Shown: one piece after another, positions 6,261-14,749 of the stretch
How the letters are laid out: each line of letters begins with the position of its first letter
Position numbering within the stretch: the first letter of the stretch is position 1
Assembly (NCBI GenBank): GCA_937951955.1
Contig: CALGAD010000126.1
Coordinates: forward strand, 1-22,494
DNA: 22,494 bases
Source of the DNA: an uncultured Bacillaceae bacterium
Lineage (GTDB): Bacteria; Bacillota; Bacilli; Bacillales; Caldibacillaceae
Reading direction: 5' to 3'
Notes under the pieces: model-generated
The model's database searches: none
Told to the model about the DNA's origin: nothing
What the model saw: only the letters and a program-made list of their open reading frames with translations
Position numbers and translations under genes: made by a program

Positions 6261-9225
6261 AGAAATCCATATTTACGGCTACGGAAAATTTGAAAATTTC
6301 CGGATAACGAATCTCGATTCCTTGCAAGTGATTTACGGGAAAAATGAAGCGGGGAAATCGACGATCATGTCGTTTATCCACAGTATTTTGTTTGGCTTTC
6401 CGACGAGACAGCAAAATGAGTTGCGCTATGAACCGAAAGGACATTCCAAATACGGAGGACAGCTCATTCTTTCGGATGCGGAATTTGGAGAGGTCATTAT
6501 TGAGCGGGTAAAAGGGAAGGCTTCTGGTGATGTGACCGTAATTTTGGAAGATGGTACACGCGGGGGCGAAGAATTGTTACAGCGGATTTTGCGCGGAATG
6601 GATAAGGCGACCTATCAAGCGATTTATTCTTTTAATATCCACAGCATTCAAAACGTCCATAAATTAAAAGGAGAAGATGTCAGTCGTTATTTATTTTCAG
6701 CGAGTGCCGTCGGTTCTGAGCGTTTGATGGAAACCGAAAACCTTCTTGTGAAGGAACAGGAAAGACTGTTTCGCCCGCACGGGAAAAATCCTGAACTGAA
6801 CCGTTCCTTGAATCAATTACAGGAAACAGCAAAAAAGTTAACCGCTGCGAAACAGGCCATCAATCGTTATGAAGATTTATTAGAACAGCTGGAAAAAACG
6901 GAAAAAACCTTACAACAAATGCGGGAAAAGGTGCAAGATATTGACCGATCCATAATCGAGAAAAAAGAATGGAACCGGGCCTACCCTTTAGTTGTCGAAA
7001 AAATAGAACTTGAAAAGCAACTGGAGAAAATCGGAAATCCTCCTTTTCCCCACGAAGGCATGCGAAAATTGGAGCAGCTGGAAAGTGAATTGCTCGCCAT
7101 TGAAAATCGATTATCCCCCCGACTGGATGAAGCCCGGCGGCTGAAAAATCAAATCGAAGCGACGCAAATCCAAACGGAGCTGTTAGAAAACCAGGATGCG
7201 ATTACACTGCTGATTGATAGTCTCCCATACTACCAGCAAGAGATGGAGCAATTGAAACAATTATCGCTGCAAATTGATACAATTCAACAAGAATTACATC
7301 GCCTGTTTGCAAGGCTCGGTTTGCAAATAACTGCGGAGCAAATTGAGACGTTAAATCTAGGACTTGCTGTTAAAGATGAAATTATCCGTTTAGAAAAGGA
7401 AAGGGAACATTTACTGCGCGCGAAGCAGGAATTAGACAAAAGAGATCAAGATTTGCGTTTCCGCCTGAAACAATCGGAGACGGCATTAGCCAATTTGCAA
7501 GAAAAAAGATTGAGTGAACAAGAAAGAAACGAGCTTGAAGAAGCGGCTGAATCCGGCAGAACTATTGAAAAGCTGGAATTGGAACGACAGTGGCTGGAAA
7601 CCCAGTGGGATGGGTTCCAGAAAAAAACGGAGAAGAAAAGAAATTCATGGGTTCCGTATCTGGTGCTTGTCAGTTCATTGTTCATTTCCGGTTTATTGAT
7701 CATCTGGACGGAAAATTGGGACTTTCTCCTTCCGGTAATCGCTCTTTTTACTATTCTTTTCATATTCTTTTGGCTCGGGGCACGGCGGAATGCGGATGAT
7801 GATGTCCAGCATTTAGCTGAAAGTCTTGAAAAGAAACGCAGGGAACTCGATGAAGAGCTAAATCGATTACAGGTCATGAAGGAGAGGGTTCGGGAGGCAA
7901 AAGAAAAACTTGCTTATGATAACAGTATTTTAAAAGAGCTTGAAACCGAAAAAATCCGGTATCAACAACTCGATGCCCAATTTTCAGAACTCATTACTGC
8001 CTTTGAAAAGTGGGAAGAAAATTATCGGCAGGTAGAGCAGCAAATCATTGCCCTCGGTCGTTCGTTAGCTTTACCGGAAGAGTTTGCCCGGCGGCATCTG
8101 TTAGAAGGGTATGAACTTTTGGTTCAAATTAAAGATCAATTGTTTGAACGGAAGCAACTGGAAAAACAACGAAAGCAGCTGGAAAAAAGCGTTGCGAAGA
8201 AGGAGCAGGCGTTAGCGGATTTAGGAGTTGCTCCGCCAAATTCTGGAGTGAGTTTCCCTGAACAGGTTCTTTCTCTAAAGAAAATATTAGCCGATGAGCT
8301 GGATAAACAACGTACACTAGAGAGCATACGGTCAAAATACGAAGAAATTCTCGGTGAGATTGCCTCATTACAGGAAGAAAAACGCATCGCTTTGGCGAAA
8401 ATGGAACGGTTATATGCTGAAGCCGCTGTAGCTACGAAGGATGAATTTATTCAACAATGGGGGAAAGTGGAAAAGCGCAGGACGGTCATGGATCGTTTAA
8501 CCTTAATTGAAGAGCAGCTCGCAAACCTTAAGCTCACGATTCCACAAGATAGTCTGCCAGAGCCGGTTGATGAGTCTATATTTGGTGAACTGGAAAAGGA
8601 AAAAGTTCGGTTGCAGGATGAAATTGAGCACCTTGAACGGCTGCGAGCAAGTTTGCGTCATGATATCGCGCAAATTGAAGAAGGGGGAACATATACAGAG
8701 TTATTGCATCAATTTTATCAAGAGAAATATTTATTCAATCAATTGGCGAGAGAATGGGCTGTGTATCGGGTTGCCGCCAGTATTTTGCAAAAAAGTACGG
8801 AAACCTATAAATTGGAACGGTTGCCCAAACTGTTAAAACGGGCGTCGGAAATCTTTCAAACGGTAACCAGAAGTGAATATGAATGGATGGCCATCGATCA
8901 AGAGAAGGATGAATTTTACGTCAAGCGCCGGGACGGAATGATTTTTTCACCACAAGAATTAAGTCAGGCTACGCAAGAACAGCTTTACATTAGTATCCGT
9001 CTGGCACTTACCCTGGAAATGAATGAGCGGGTAGCGATGCCGATTATTATTGATGATGGTTTTGTGAATTTTGATGAAGAACGGTTGAAACAAATGGTCC
9101 AAATCATGAAAAGGAAGAATCAGCAAATTTTGTTATTCACATGCCATCTGCGGATTGCGGAACTTTTTCCAGAAGAACATATTCTTTTCCTTGCAAATGC
9201 GCAAAAAGTCGGCCATGATAAGTAA
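6250..9225 (+). CDS. yhaN: Rad50/SMC-like AAA ATPase YhaN with transmembrane hairpin
   Basis: A 991-residue ATPase with split head domains. Walker A GKNEAGKST is at 30-38. The ABC-type signature region SQATQEQLYISIRLAL starts near 905, and Walker B IIIDDGFVNFD is near 932-942. Between them are long heptad-rich coiled coils (about 165-460 and 515-860). The middle, about 467-513, holds two hydrophobic helices (WVPYLVLVSSLFISGLLIIW and FLLPVIALFTILFIFFWLG) instead of the CxxC zinc hook of canonical Rad50; the only cysteine is near the C-terminus in FTCHLR. The protein would therefore be anchored in the membrane at the coiled-coil apex. It overlaps yhaO by 11 bases and has AAAGGGG before its ATG, indicating coupled synthesis with the nuclease subunit. 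Membrane placement is inferred from hydrophobicity. Confidence 0.9.
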   Translation: MVIKEIHIYGYGKFENFRITNLDSLQVIYGKNEAGKSTIMSFIHSILFGFPTRQQNELRYEPKGHSKYGGQLILSDAEFGEVIIERVKGKASGDVTVILEDGTRGGEELLQRILRGMDKATYQAIYSFNIHSIQNVHKLKGEDVSRYLFSASAVGSERLMETENLLVKEQERLFRPHGKNPELNRSLNQLQETAKKLTAAKQAINRYEDLLEQLEKTEKTLQQMREKVQDIDRSIIEKKEWNRAYPLVVEKIELEKQLEKIGNPPFPHEGMRKLEQLESELLAIENRLSPRLDEARRLKNQIEATQIQTELLENQDAITLLIDSLPYYQQEMEQLKQLSLQIDTIQQELHRLFARLGLQITAEQIETLNLGLAVKDEIIRLEKEREHLLRAKQELDKRDQDLRFRLKQSETALANLQEKRLSEQERNELEEAAESGRTIEKLELERQWLETQWDGFQKKTEKKRNSWVPYLVLVSSLFISGLLIIWTENWDFLLPVIALFTILFIFFWLGARRNADDDVQHLAESLEKKRRELDEELNRLQVMKERVREAKEKLAYDNSILKELETEKIRYQQLDAQFSELITAFEKWEENYRQVEQQIIALGRSLALPEEFARRHLLEGYELLVQIKDQLFERKQLEKQRKQLEKSVAKKEQALADLGVAPPNSGVSFPEQVLSLKKILADELDKQRTLESIRSKYEEILGEIASLQEEKRIALAKMERLYAEAAVATKDEFIQQWGKVEKRRTVMDRLTLIEEQLANLKLTIPQDSLPEPVDESIFGELEKEKVRLQDEIEHLERLRASLRHDIAQIEEGGTYTELLHQFYQEKYLFNQLAREWAVYRVAASILQKSTETYKLERLPKLLKRASEIFQTVTRSEYEWMAIDQEKDEFYVKRRDGMIFSPQELSQATQEQLYISIRLALTLEMNERVAMPIIIDDGFVNFDEERLKQMVQIMKRKNQQILLFTCHLRIAELFPEEHILFLANAQKVGHDK

Positions 9226-9312
9226 CGATAGTTTATTTTTATGACAGATGAAGGAATGGTTACTTTTACCCTGCTCCGCGCAGAGCTGTTCAGGAAATCA
9301 GGAGGTTGAACG

Positions 9313-10251
9313 ATGACAAAAGGCATTCGCTATTATGATGTTGGTGATCCGGTCGAACAATTTTTATTTATCAAAAGCAGTACGAAAGGGGTCGCCAGCA
9401 ACGGAAAGCCATTTTTAACACTAATATTACAGGATAAAAGCGGGGAAATTGAAGCGAAACTATGGGATGTGAATGAGGAACAGGAAAAAATTTATACGGC
9501 CCAAACAATCATTAAAGTAAGCGGCGATATTCAAAGCTATCGGGGAAAATTACAGCTGCGCATAAAAAAAATTCGTCCCGCCACTGTGCAAGATCATGTC
9601 TCGATTGAAGACTTTTTAGAGAAGGCACCCTTATCGGTGGAAGAGATGTATGACATGATTACCCAATACATCTTCGATATCCAAAACCCGAAATTCCAGC
9701 GAATCACAAGATATTTATTAAAAAAATATGAAAAAGAGTTTTTCAAATATCCGGCCGCGACGAAAAATCATCACGAATTCGTATCCGGCCTCGCTTACCA
9801 CGTCGTTTCCATGCTGCAATTAGCCGATGCCATTTGTAATCTATATCCGATTCTGAATCGGGATTTACTATATGCCGGCATTATTCTTCACGATTTAGGA
9901 AAGGTTCATGAATTATCCGGACCTGTTGCTGCCAGCTATACGACAGAAGGAACACTGCTCGGACATATTACGATCATGGTCGATGAAATCGGCAAAGCTG
10001 CCCGGGAACTCGATATTGAAGGTGAGGAAGTGATGATTCTCCAGCATATCGTCTTGAGTCATCACGGCAAGGCAGAATGGGGTTCACCGAAGCCGCCGAT
10101 GATTATGGAAGCGGAAGTGTTACATTACATCGATAATCTCGATGCGAAGATCAATATGATGGACCGGGCCCTGGCGAATACGAAACCGGGTCAATTTACC
10201 GAAAGAATCTTTGCTTTGGATAATCGTTCTTTTTACAAGCCGAATTTATAA
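9313..10251 (+). CDS. yhaM: 3'-5' exoribonuclease YhaM
   Basis: A 312-residue nuclease; B. subtilis YhaM is about 314 residues and trims RNA (and DNA in vitro) from the 3' end in a metal-dependent way. The N-terminal OB-fold nucleic-acid-binding domain covers about 10-95. The HD phosphohydrolase domain covers about 150-290, with its metal ligands suggested by H163, HDLGK at 193-197, H218, H250/H251 and D274. The start is ATG at 9313 with CAGGAGG upstream. It is third in the yhaO-yhaN-yhaM unit, 87 bases after yhaN, and is followed by a terminator at 10353-10410. In B. subtilis the next genes would be yhaL and prsA; here a peptide transporter cassette follows. Confidence 0.93.
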   Translation: MTKGIRYYDVGDPVEQFLFIKSSTKGVASNGKPFLTLILQDKSGEIEAKLWDVNEEQEKIYTAQTIIKVSGDIQSYRGKLQLRIKKIRPATVQDHVSIEDFLEKAPLSVEEMYDMITQYIFDIQNPKFQRITRYLLKKYEKEFFKYPAATKNHHEFVSGLAYHVVSMLQLADAICNLYPILNRDLLYAGIILHDLGKVHELSGPVAASYTTEGTLLGHITIMVDEIGKAARELDIEGEEVMILQHIVLSHHGKAEWGSPKPPMIMEAEVLHYIDNLDAKINMMDRALANTKPGQFTERIFALDNRSFYKPNL

Positions 10252-10352
10252 ACCATCAAGATTGAAAATATTTTATGGTTGGATGGCGATTTTGAGCACG
10301 CTTGATTGAACGGCGGCAGTTACATAAAAAAAGAATAAAGGGATTCTTTTCG

Positions 10353-10410
10353 AAAACGGGCTGTATCCTTCTCGCCATTTCCTGCGAAAGGAGGATACAG
10401 CCCGTTTTTT
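10353..10410 (+). terminator. Intrinsic terminator after yhaM
   Basis: Perfect 16-base arms AAAACGGGCTGTATCC (10353-10368) and its complement (10393-10408), then a T-run through 10410. The reverse strand has only a short T-tract after the hairpin, so rightward use is the main one. Confidence 0.92.
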
Positions 10411-10534
10411 ATTGTCCCTGTAAAAGATGGGAAGAAAGACGACGAACAAATTTTTTAGCAGATTCAATGAAAAAGTTTATGAATGGAGATAATTTTACTT
10501 GACGATTTCCGTTGTTGCGCCTGGCTTTTTGAAT

Positions 10535-10564
10535 AAAAAAATCATCGTACTCGCGAGGATGATT
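10535..10564 (-). terminator. Leftward terminator of the peptide importer operon
   Basis: On the reverse strand, AATCATC (10564-10558) pairs with GATGATT (10546-10540), followed by a run of seven T. It lies about 64 bases beyond the oppF stop codon and would end the leftward transcript. Confidence 0.75.
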
Positions 10565-10627
10565 GTTGAACGTTCGATTTTTAAAATAACCAGCAGTTCA
10601 TTATCGTGTAGAACGATTTTCTTTTTC

Positions 10628-11632
10628 TTAAACTTTGGAAGGCGTGGACGCCAATTCATGAATATAATGACAGGCCGCCATATGTCCTTCTTTCATATGG
10701 GATTCTGATCGCAGCTCGGGTTCTTGTTTGCGGCAAAGTTCGGTGGCAAAAGGACAGCGCGTGTGGAAGCGACAGCCCGCTGGCGGGTCGATCGGTGAAG
10801 GCACGTCCCCTTTTAACACGATCCGTTCTTTTTCCTTCTCTGGATCCGGGACAGGAATTGCTGATAAGAGCGCTTTTGTGTACGGATGCTGGGGATTCTC
10901 GAAAATCGATTTTTTATCGCCGCTTTCCACGATTTTTCCCAGGTACATGACGATAATCCGGTCGGAAATATGGCGCACAACGCCCAGGTCATGGGAGATA
11001 AATAAATAAGTTAACCGTAATTCTTGCTGCAGTTTTTTCAACAAGTTTAAAATTTGGGCTTTAATCGATACGTCCAGCGCGGAAACGGCTTCGTCGCAAA
11101 TAATCAATTTCGGTTCGACCGATAATGCCCGCGCAATACCGATGCGCTGTCTTTGCCCACCGCTGAATTCGTGGGGGTAGCGATCTTGCTGGTAGCTGGC
11201 AATTCCGACTTTTTCGAGCAGTTCTTCAACCCTGGCCTTTCTTTGCTCTTTCGGAACGATATTTTGAATTTCTAAAGCTTCGCCGATAATTTGACTGACG
11301 GTTTGGCGTGGATTGAGCGACGCGTAGGGGTCTTGAAAAATAATCTGGATATCCTTCCTTTTTTTCCGTAATTGTTTCTTAGAAAGACGCAAAAGATCCA
11401 TTCCATCGAAATAAATTTTTCCGACAGTCGGCTCATCTAAACGGAGAATCGCCCGACCGGTACTCGATTTTCCACAACCGGATTCACCGACGATACTTAA
11501 AGTTTCTCCTTCATACACCTCGAAAGATATCCCGTCTACAGCTTTGACGTGATTAATCGTCCTGCCGAAAAATCCTCCTTTGATCGGAAAATACAATTTC
11601 AAATCTTCAACTTTCAGTAACGGTTGTGTCAC
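10628..11632 (-). CDS. oppF: Oligopeptide/dipeptide ABC importer ATPase, OppF/DppF type
   Basis: A 334-residue second ATPase of a peptide importer. Walker A GESGCGKS is at 49-56, the signature EFSGGQRQR at 155-163, and Walker B LIICDEA at 176-182. A C-terminal oligopeptide-ABC extension carries cysteines in CRFHTRCPFATELC and a later HMAACHY; related peptide-transport ATPases can hold a 4Fe-4S cluster at such residues. GTG at 11632 is chosen because GGGGGAT lies just upstream and MTQPLLKVEDLKLYF is a normal family N-terminus. The longer frame from 11704 would read the ribosome binding site as Lys-Lys-Arg-Gly. It overlaps oppD by 26 bases and is the last gene of the leftward operon. Peptide is the likely substrate class; glutathione or nickel-chelate importers of the same family cannot be excluded. 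Confidence 0.9.
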   Translation of the reverse strand: MTQPLLKVEDLKLYFPIKGGFFGRTINHVKAVDGISFEVYEGETLSIVGESGCGKSSTGRAILRLDEPTVGKIYFDGMDLLRLSKKQLRKKRKDIQIIFQDPYASLNPRQTVSQIIGEALEIQNIVPKEQRKARVEELLEKVGIASYQQDRYPHEFSGGQRQRIGIARALSVEPKLIICDEAVSALDVSIKAQILNLLKKLQQELRLTYLFISHDLGVVRHISDRIIVMYLGKIVESGDKKSIFENPQHPYTKALLSAIPVPDPEKEKERIVLKGDVPSPIDPPAGCRFHTRCPFATELCRKQEPELRSESHMKEGHMAACHYIHELASTPSKV

Positions 11633-12629
11633 GGAAAATATCCCCCTTTTTTTCATCCCATTCATCTGTATAGATCCAGCAGCGGACATGATTTTCCATT
11701 GCAAGCTGCTTTAATTCAGGCATCCTTTCTCTACAAAGATCGGTGGCAAAGGGACAACGCGGTGCAAAGGCACAGCCCGCAGGCATTGAAAAGGGGTTCG
11801 GTACAACACCGGGGATTGTCGCCAGTTGCTTTTGCTCAATATCGTGGCGGGGTAAAGACTTTAATAAGCCAGCGGTATAAGGATGTTTCGGATTTTTAAA
11901 TAAAGTTTTCACATCACTATATTCCACGATTTTTCCACTATACATGACCGCCACATAATCACATGTTTCGGCTATGACCCCGAGGTCATGGCTGATCATA
12001 ATAACCGACATGTTCATTTTTTTCTGGAGTTCTTTAATTAACTCTAAAATCTGCGCTTGAATGGTCACATCAAGGGCCGTCGTCGGTTCGTCCGCGATTA
12101 ACAACTTCGGTCGGCAGGCAAGGGCCATGGCAATCATGACTCGCTGGCGCATCCCTCCGGATAGTTCGTGGGGATACTGGTTGAAGCGTTTTTCTGGTGA
12201 AGGAATTCCAACGACTTTTAACATTTCGATGGCCCGTTCTTTGGCCTGCTTTTTTGATAGTTGTTGATGGATGATGAACGATTCGGCTACTTGATTGCCA
12301 ATCGTGTACACGGGGTTCAATGATGTCATCGGTTCCTGAAAAATCATGGAAATCTGATTGCCCCGGATTTTCCGCATTTCCTGCGGGGGCAAAGACAGTA
12401 AATCGATCCCGTCAAAGATAATGCTGCCACCAGTAATTTTTCCGGGCTTTTGAATGAGCTGTAAAATGGATAGCGCGGTGATCGATTTTCCGGAACCGGA
12501 TTCACCGACAATCCCGAGGGTCTTGCCCGGGGGAACGTCAAAATCCACCCCGTCCACTGCCTTTACTTCGCCAAGTTCGGTAAAAAATGAAGTCTGTAAA
12601 TTCCTTACCTGCAATAATGCATCGGTCAT
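11607..12629 (-). CDS. oppD: Oligopeptide/dipeptide ABC importer ATPase, OppD/DppD type
   Basis: A 340-residue cytoplasmic ATPase that pairs with OppF under the two permeases. Walker A GESGSGKS is at 42-49, the Q-loop in IFQEPMTSLNP near 97-107, the signature ELSGGMRQR at 155-163, and Walker B LLIADEP at 176-182. The C-terminal oligopeptide-ABC domain contains CAFAPRCPFATDLC followed by VRCW, four cysteines in the spacing associated with a 4Fe-4S cluster in some DppD/OppD proteins. ATG at 12629 is preceded by AGGGGTGA. There is a 66-base gap from the upstream permease gene and a 26-base overlap with oppF. Confidence 0.9.
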   Translation of the reverse strand: MTDALLQVRNLQTSFFTELGEVKAVDGVDFDVPPGKTLGIVGESGSGKSITALSILQLIQKPGKITGGSIIFDGIDLLSLPPQEMRKIRGNQISMIFQEPMTSLNPVYTIGNQVAESFIIHQQLSKKQAKERAIEMLKVVGIPSPEKRFNQYPHELSGGMRQRVMIAMALACRPKLLIADEPTTALDVTIQAQILELIKELQKKMNMSVIMISHDLGVIAETCDYVAVMYSGKIVEYSDVKTLFKNPKHPYTAGLLKSLPRHDIEQKQLATIPGVVPNPFSMPAGCAFAPRCPFATDLCRERMPELKQLAMENHVRCWIYTDEWDEKKGDIFRDTTVTES

Positions 12630-12695
12630 GGAAGTCGGTCACCCCTTTCAAGGAAACATCAATGAATCATTGTTATTAAACGAACTAATGCCTAT

Positions 12696-13616
12696 TTACT
12701 CTAAATCGATTCGTTTATTTAAATAGCGATAGGAAATATCGACAAGAGTATTGACGATCACGAAGAGAGTGGCGAGCACGAGCACGGCTCCCTGGACAAC
12801 CGGGAAATCCCGGGACCCAATCGCATTGATGACCAATCGGCCCATGCCGTTAACCGCAAATACCGTCTCCGTTAAAACCGCTCCCCCTAAAAATCCTCCA
12901 AATTCCAGTCCAGCTACCGTCACAACGGGAATTAAGGCATTTTTCAGGGCATGTTTATAAATGACAATTCTTTCCTTTACCCCTTTGGCCCGGGCGGTAC
13001 GGATATAATCTTGATTAATCACATCAAGCATGCTGGAGCGTGTCATGCGAGCGATTATGGCAGCGCCGCCTGTTCCGAGAGTGACGACAGGGAGGACATT
13101 TTGTTGCCACGTTCCCCACCCGGACGGATCAAAGATAGGAATTTCTATAGCGAAATATTTGATCAGCATCAAGCCGAGCCAAAAGTTGGGCATCGATAAG
13201 CCAAATAAAATCAAAACCATCAATCCGCTATCGATCCACGAGTATTGACGAACTGCTGCGATCACACCGGCAAGAAGCCCTAAAAACACGGCTAACATCA
13301 CACTGTAGGTAGCCAGTTCCACCGTCGTCCAGAAACGCGTTTGGATTTCTTCAATAACCGGGATATTATTGCGGATCGAATTGCCCAGATCTCCCTTCAG
13401 GATATTGCTGAGAAAAGTAAAATATTGCACGTGGTACGGTTCATTCAAACCGAGTTTTTCACGAATATTTTCAATCGTATGTTCTGGTGCTCCTTCACCG
13501 GCGATAATTCGCGCTGGATCACCCGGGGTGATATGCATTAAGGAAAAGACGAGAATGGTGACACCGAAAAGAACGACAATCATTTGTAATAATCGCCGAA
13601 CGATAAACTGAAACAT
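12696..13616 (-). CDS. oppB: Peptide ABC importer permease, DppB/OppB/GsiC type
   Basis: A 306-residue inner-membrane permease with six predicted helices. The N-terminal motif MFQFIVRRLLQMIVVLFG and the periplasmic-loop motif HITPGDPARIIAG are characteristic of DppB-like subunits. The EAA-type coupling loop RTARAKGVKERIVIYKHALK contacts an ATPase. The start ATG at 13616 follows GGGGGGAT. It lies 11 bases past the upstream oppC start-to-stop region in one leftward operon. The gene order is C before B, the reverse of the common B-C order. Substrate specificity is set mainly by the binding protein encoded at 14750-16375. Confidence 0.9.
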   Translation of the reverse strand: MFQFIVRRLLQMIVVLFGVTILVFSLMHITPGDPARIIAGEGAPEHTIENIREKLGLNEPYHVQYFTFLSNILKGDLGNSIRNNIPVIEEIQTRFWTTVELATYSVMLAVFLGLLAGVIAAVRQYSWIDSGLMVLILFGLSMPNFWLGLMLIKYFAIEIPIFDPSGWGTWQQNVLPVVTLGTGGAAIIARMTRSSMLDVINQDYIRTARAKGVKERIVIYKHALKNALIPVVTVAGLEFGGFLGGAVLTETVFAVNGMGRLVINAIGSRDFPVVQGAVLVLATLFVIVNTLVDISYRYLNKRIDLE

Positions 13617-13628
13617 GTTTATCCCCCC

Positions 13629-14528
13629 TTATCGTTGCTTCAGTTTTGGATCGAGTGCATCCCGCAGCCCATCGCCAAATAAATTGAAAGCAAGCACAAC
13701 AGCAACAATAGCAAGACCGGGGAATAAGGCTACGTGAGGATAATCAAAAATAAATTGTCTGCCATCGTTAAGCATCGCGCCCCATTCAGGTGTAGGTGGC
13801 TGGGCCCCGATTCCGAGAAAGGAAAGACCGGATGCCGTTAAGATCGCATAAGCCATGCGGATTGTGGCTTGTACGATGATCGGTGAGAGGATATTTGGCA
13901 AAATATGCTTAAAAATAATACGGGCATCACCCGCCCCTAATGTTTTAATCGCGTCAATGTATTCGAGTTTTTTCAGGGCTAATGTTGAACCGCGAACAAC
14001 CCGGGCGAAAGAAGGAATAGAAAATATTGCGACAGCAATGATTACATTCCCCAGGCTTCCTCCTAAAACACCGGCAATCGCAATGGCTAATAGTATTCCT
14101 GGAAAGGCGAGTAAAATGTCCATAAATCTCATGATGATCGTATCGATAATTCCCCCGTAAAACCCGGAGATAATTCCTAAGAGAACGCCGATCACCATAC
14201 CGATAATAACTGAAAAAAAGCCGATAAATAGAGTAATTGATGTGCCGTGGATGATTCTCGTGAAAATATCCCGACCGGCATGATCCGTACCGAACCAGTG
14301 CTCGCTGGAAGGCGTTAATAGTTTGTTCGTGTAATCGACATGGTACGGATCATGAACGGTCAGGAACGGACCAAAAATAGCAACGAGAATAAAAAAAATT
14401 ATAGCGCATCCCCCGATAAACGCTGTCTTATTTTTCCTTAACCGGCGTATAAAGGCTCGGAAGCCGACATCGGAAACAGCAGCTGCTTTTGTTTTCGCTG
14501 TTATAGCGTCGGAATTCTGGCTCATCAT
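13629..14528 (-). CDS. oppC: Peptide ABC importer permease, DppC/OppC/GsiD type
   Basis: A 299-residue permease, first gene of the leftward importer operon. After a short cytoplasmic N-terminus comes the OppC_N helix near residues 30-60, then the family motif FGTDHAGRDIFTR near 95. Five more helices follow. The EAA loop is DAIKTLGAGDARIIFKHILP, and the conserved GLSFLGIGAQPPTPEWG lies near 235-250. The start is placed at ATG 14528 because the AAAGGA just upstream would otherwise be read as part of the protein from the ATG at 14543; ATG 14525 is also possible. It pairs with OppB and the OppD/F ATPases. Confidence 0.9.
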   Translation of the reverse strand: MMSQNSDAITAKTKAAAVSDVGFRAFIRRLRKNKTAFIGGCAIIFFILVAIFGPFLTVHDPYHVDYTNKLLTPSSEHWFGTDHAGRDIFTRIIHGTSITLFIGFFSVIIGMVIGVLLGIISGFYGGIIDTIIMRFMDILLAFPGILLAIAIAGVLGGSLGNVIIAVAIFSIPSFARVVRGSTLALKKLEYIDAIKTLGAGDARIIFKHILPNILSPIIVQATIRMAYAILTASGLSFLGIGAQPPTPEWGAMLNDGRQFIFDYPHVALFPGLAIVAVVLAFNLFGDGLRDALDPKLKQR

Positions 14529-14749
14529 CTTCCATCCTTTCATCTTCGAATGGGATCATAATTTATGAAATATATATGAACGCACTTGAAAGTCTATGAA
14601 CGGAAATAAAAGATTCCGCACAACTTCCCAATGAATCTATTTTTGTCGAAAGATAGGGAAAGGAAAGGCTCTCTTTCATTCATATCAAAATTTTAAAAGC
14701 ATATATTATATGAGCCAGGCCTAACCGAAAACTTAAAAGGGGGATAAAT
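14529..14749. promoter_or_regulatory. Divergent control region of the peptide importer
   Basis: About 220 bases between the leftward permease/ATPase genes and the rightward binding-protein gene. CATATATTATATG (14700-14712) is an exact odd palindrome with 6-base arms. It overlaps -10-like TATATT/TATTAT on the forward strand (with weak TTCATA at 14679-14684, 17 bases upstream) and TATAAT on the reverse strand. Its ATATTAT core fits the central ATANTAT of the ScoC/Hpr consensus RATANTATY, although both flanking bases differ. ScoC represses peptide permease operons in B. subtilis, so control by ScoC is a reasonable but unproven inference. Confidence 0.45.

Larger units (their letters stand above)
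10252..10627. other. Convergent intergenic region between yhaM and the peptide importer
   Basis: 376 bases with no supportable gene. It holds two terminators facing opposite ways (10353-10410 rightward, 10535-10564 leftward). A small repeat AACCAT/ATGGTT lies just after yhaM. Short open frames here lack ribosome binding sites. Confidence 0.6.

Noticed and set aside
7446..7877. 143-codon reverse frame inside yhaN
   Set aside because: Serine- and phenylalanine-rich composition is what the antisense of Glu/Lys coiled-coil codons gives. No start signal supports it.
10302..10708. Short forward and reverse frames between yhaM and oppF
   Set aside because: They cross the two terminators and lack ribosome binding sites; none has a recognisable motif.
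11624..11899. Forward frames opposite oppD/oppF, including one of 91 codons
   Set aside because: They are antisense to intact ABC ATPase genes with all motifs present.
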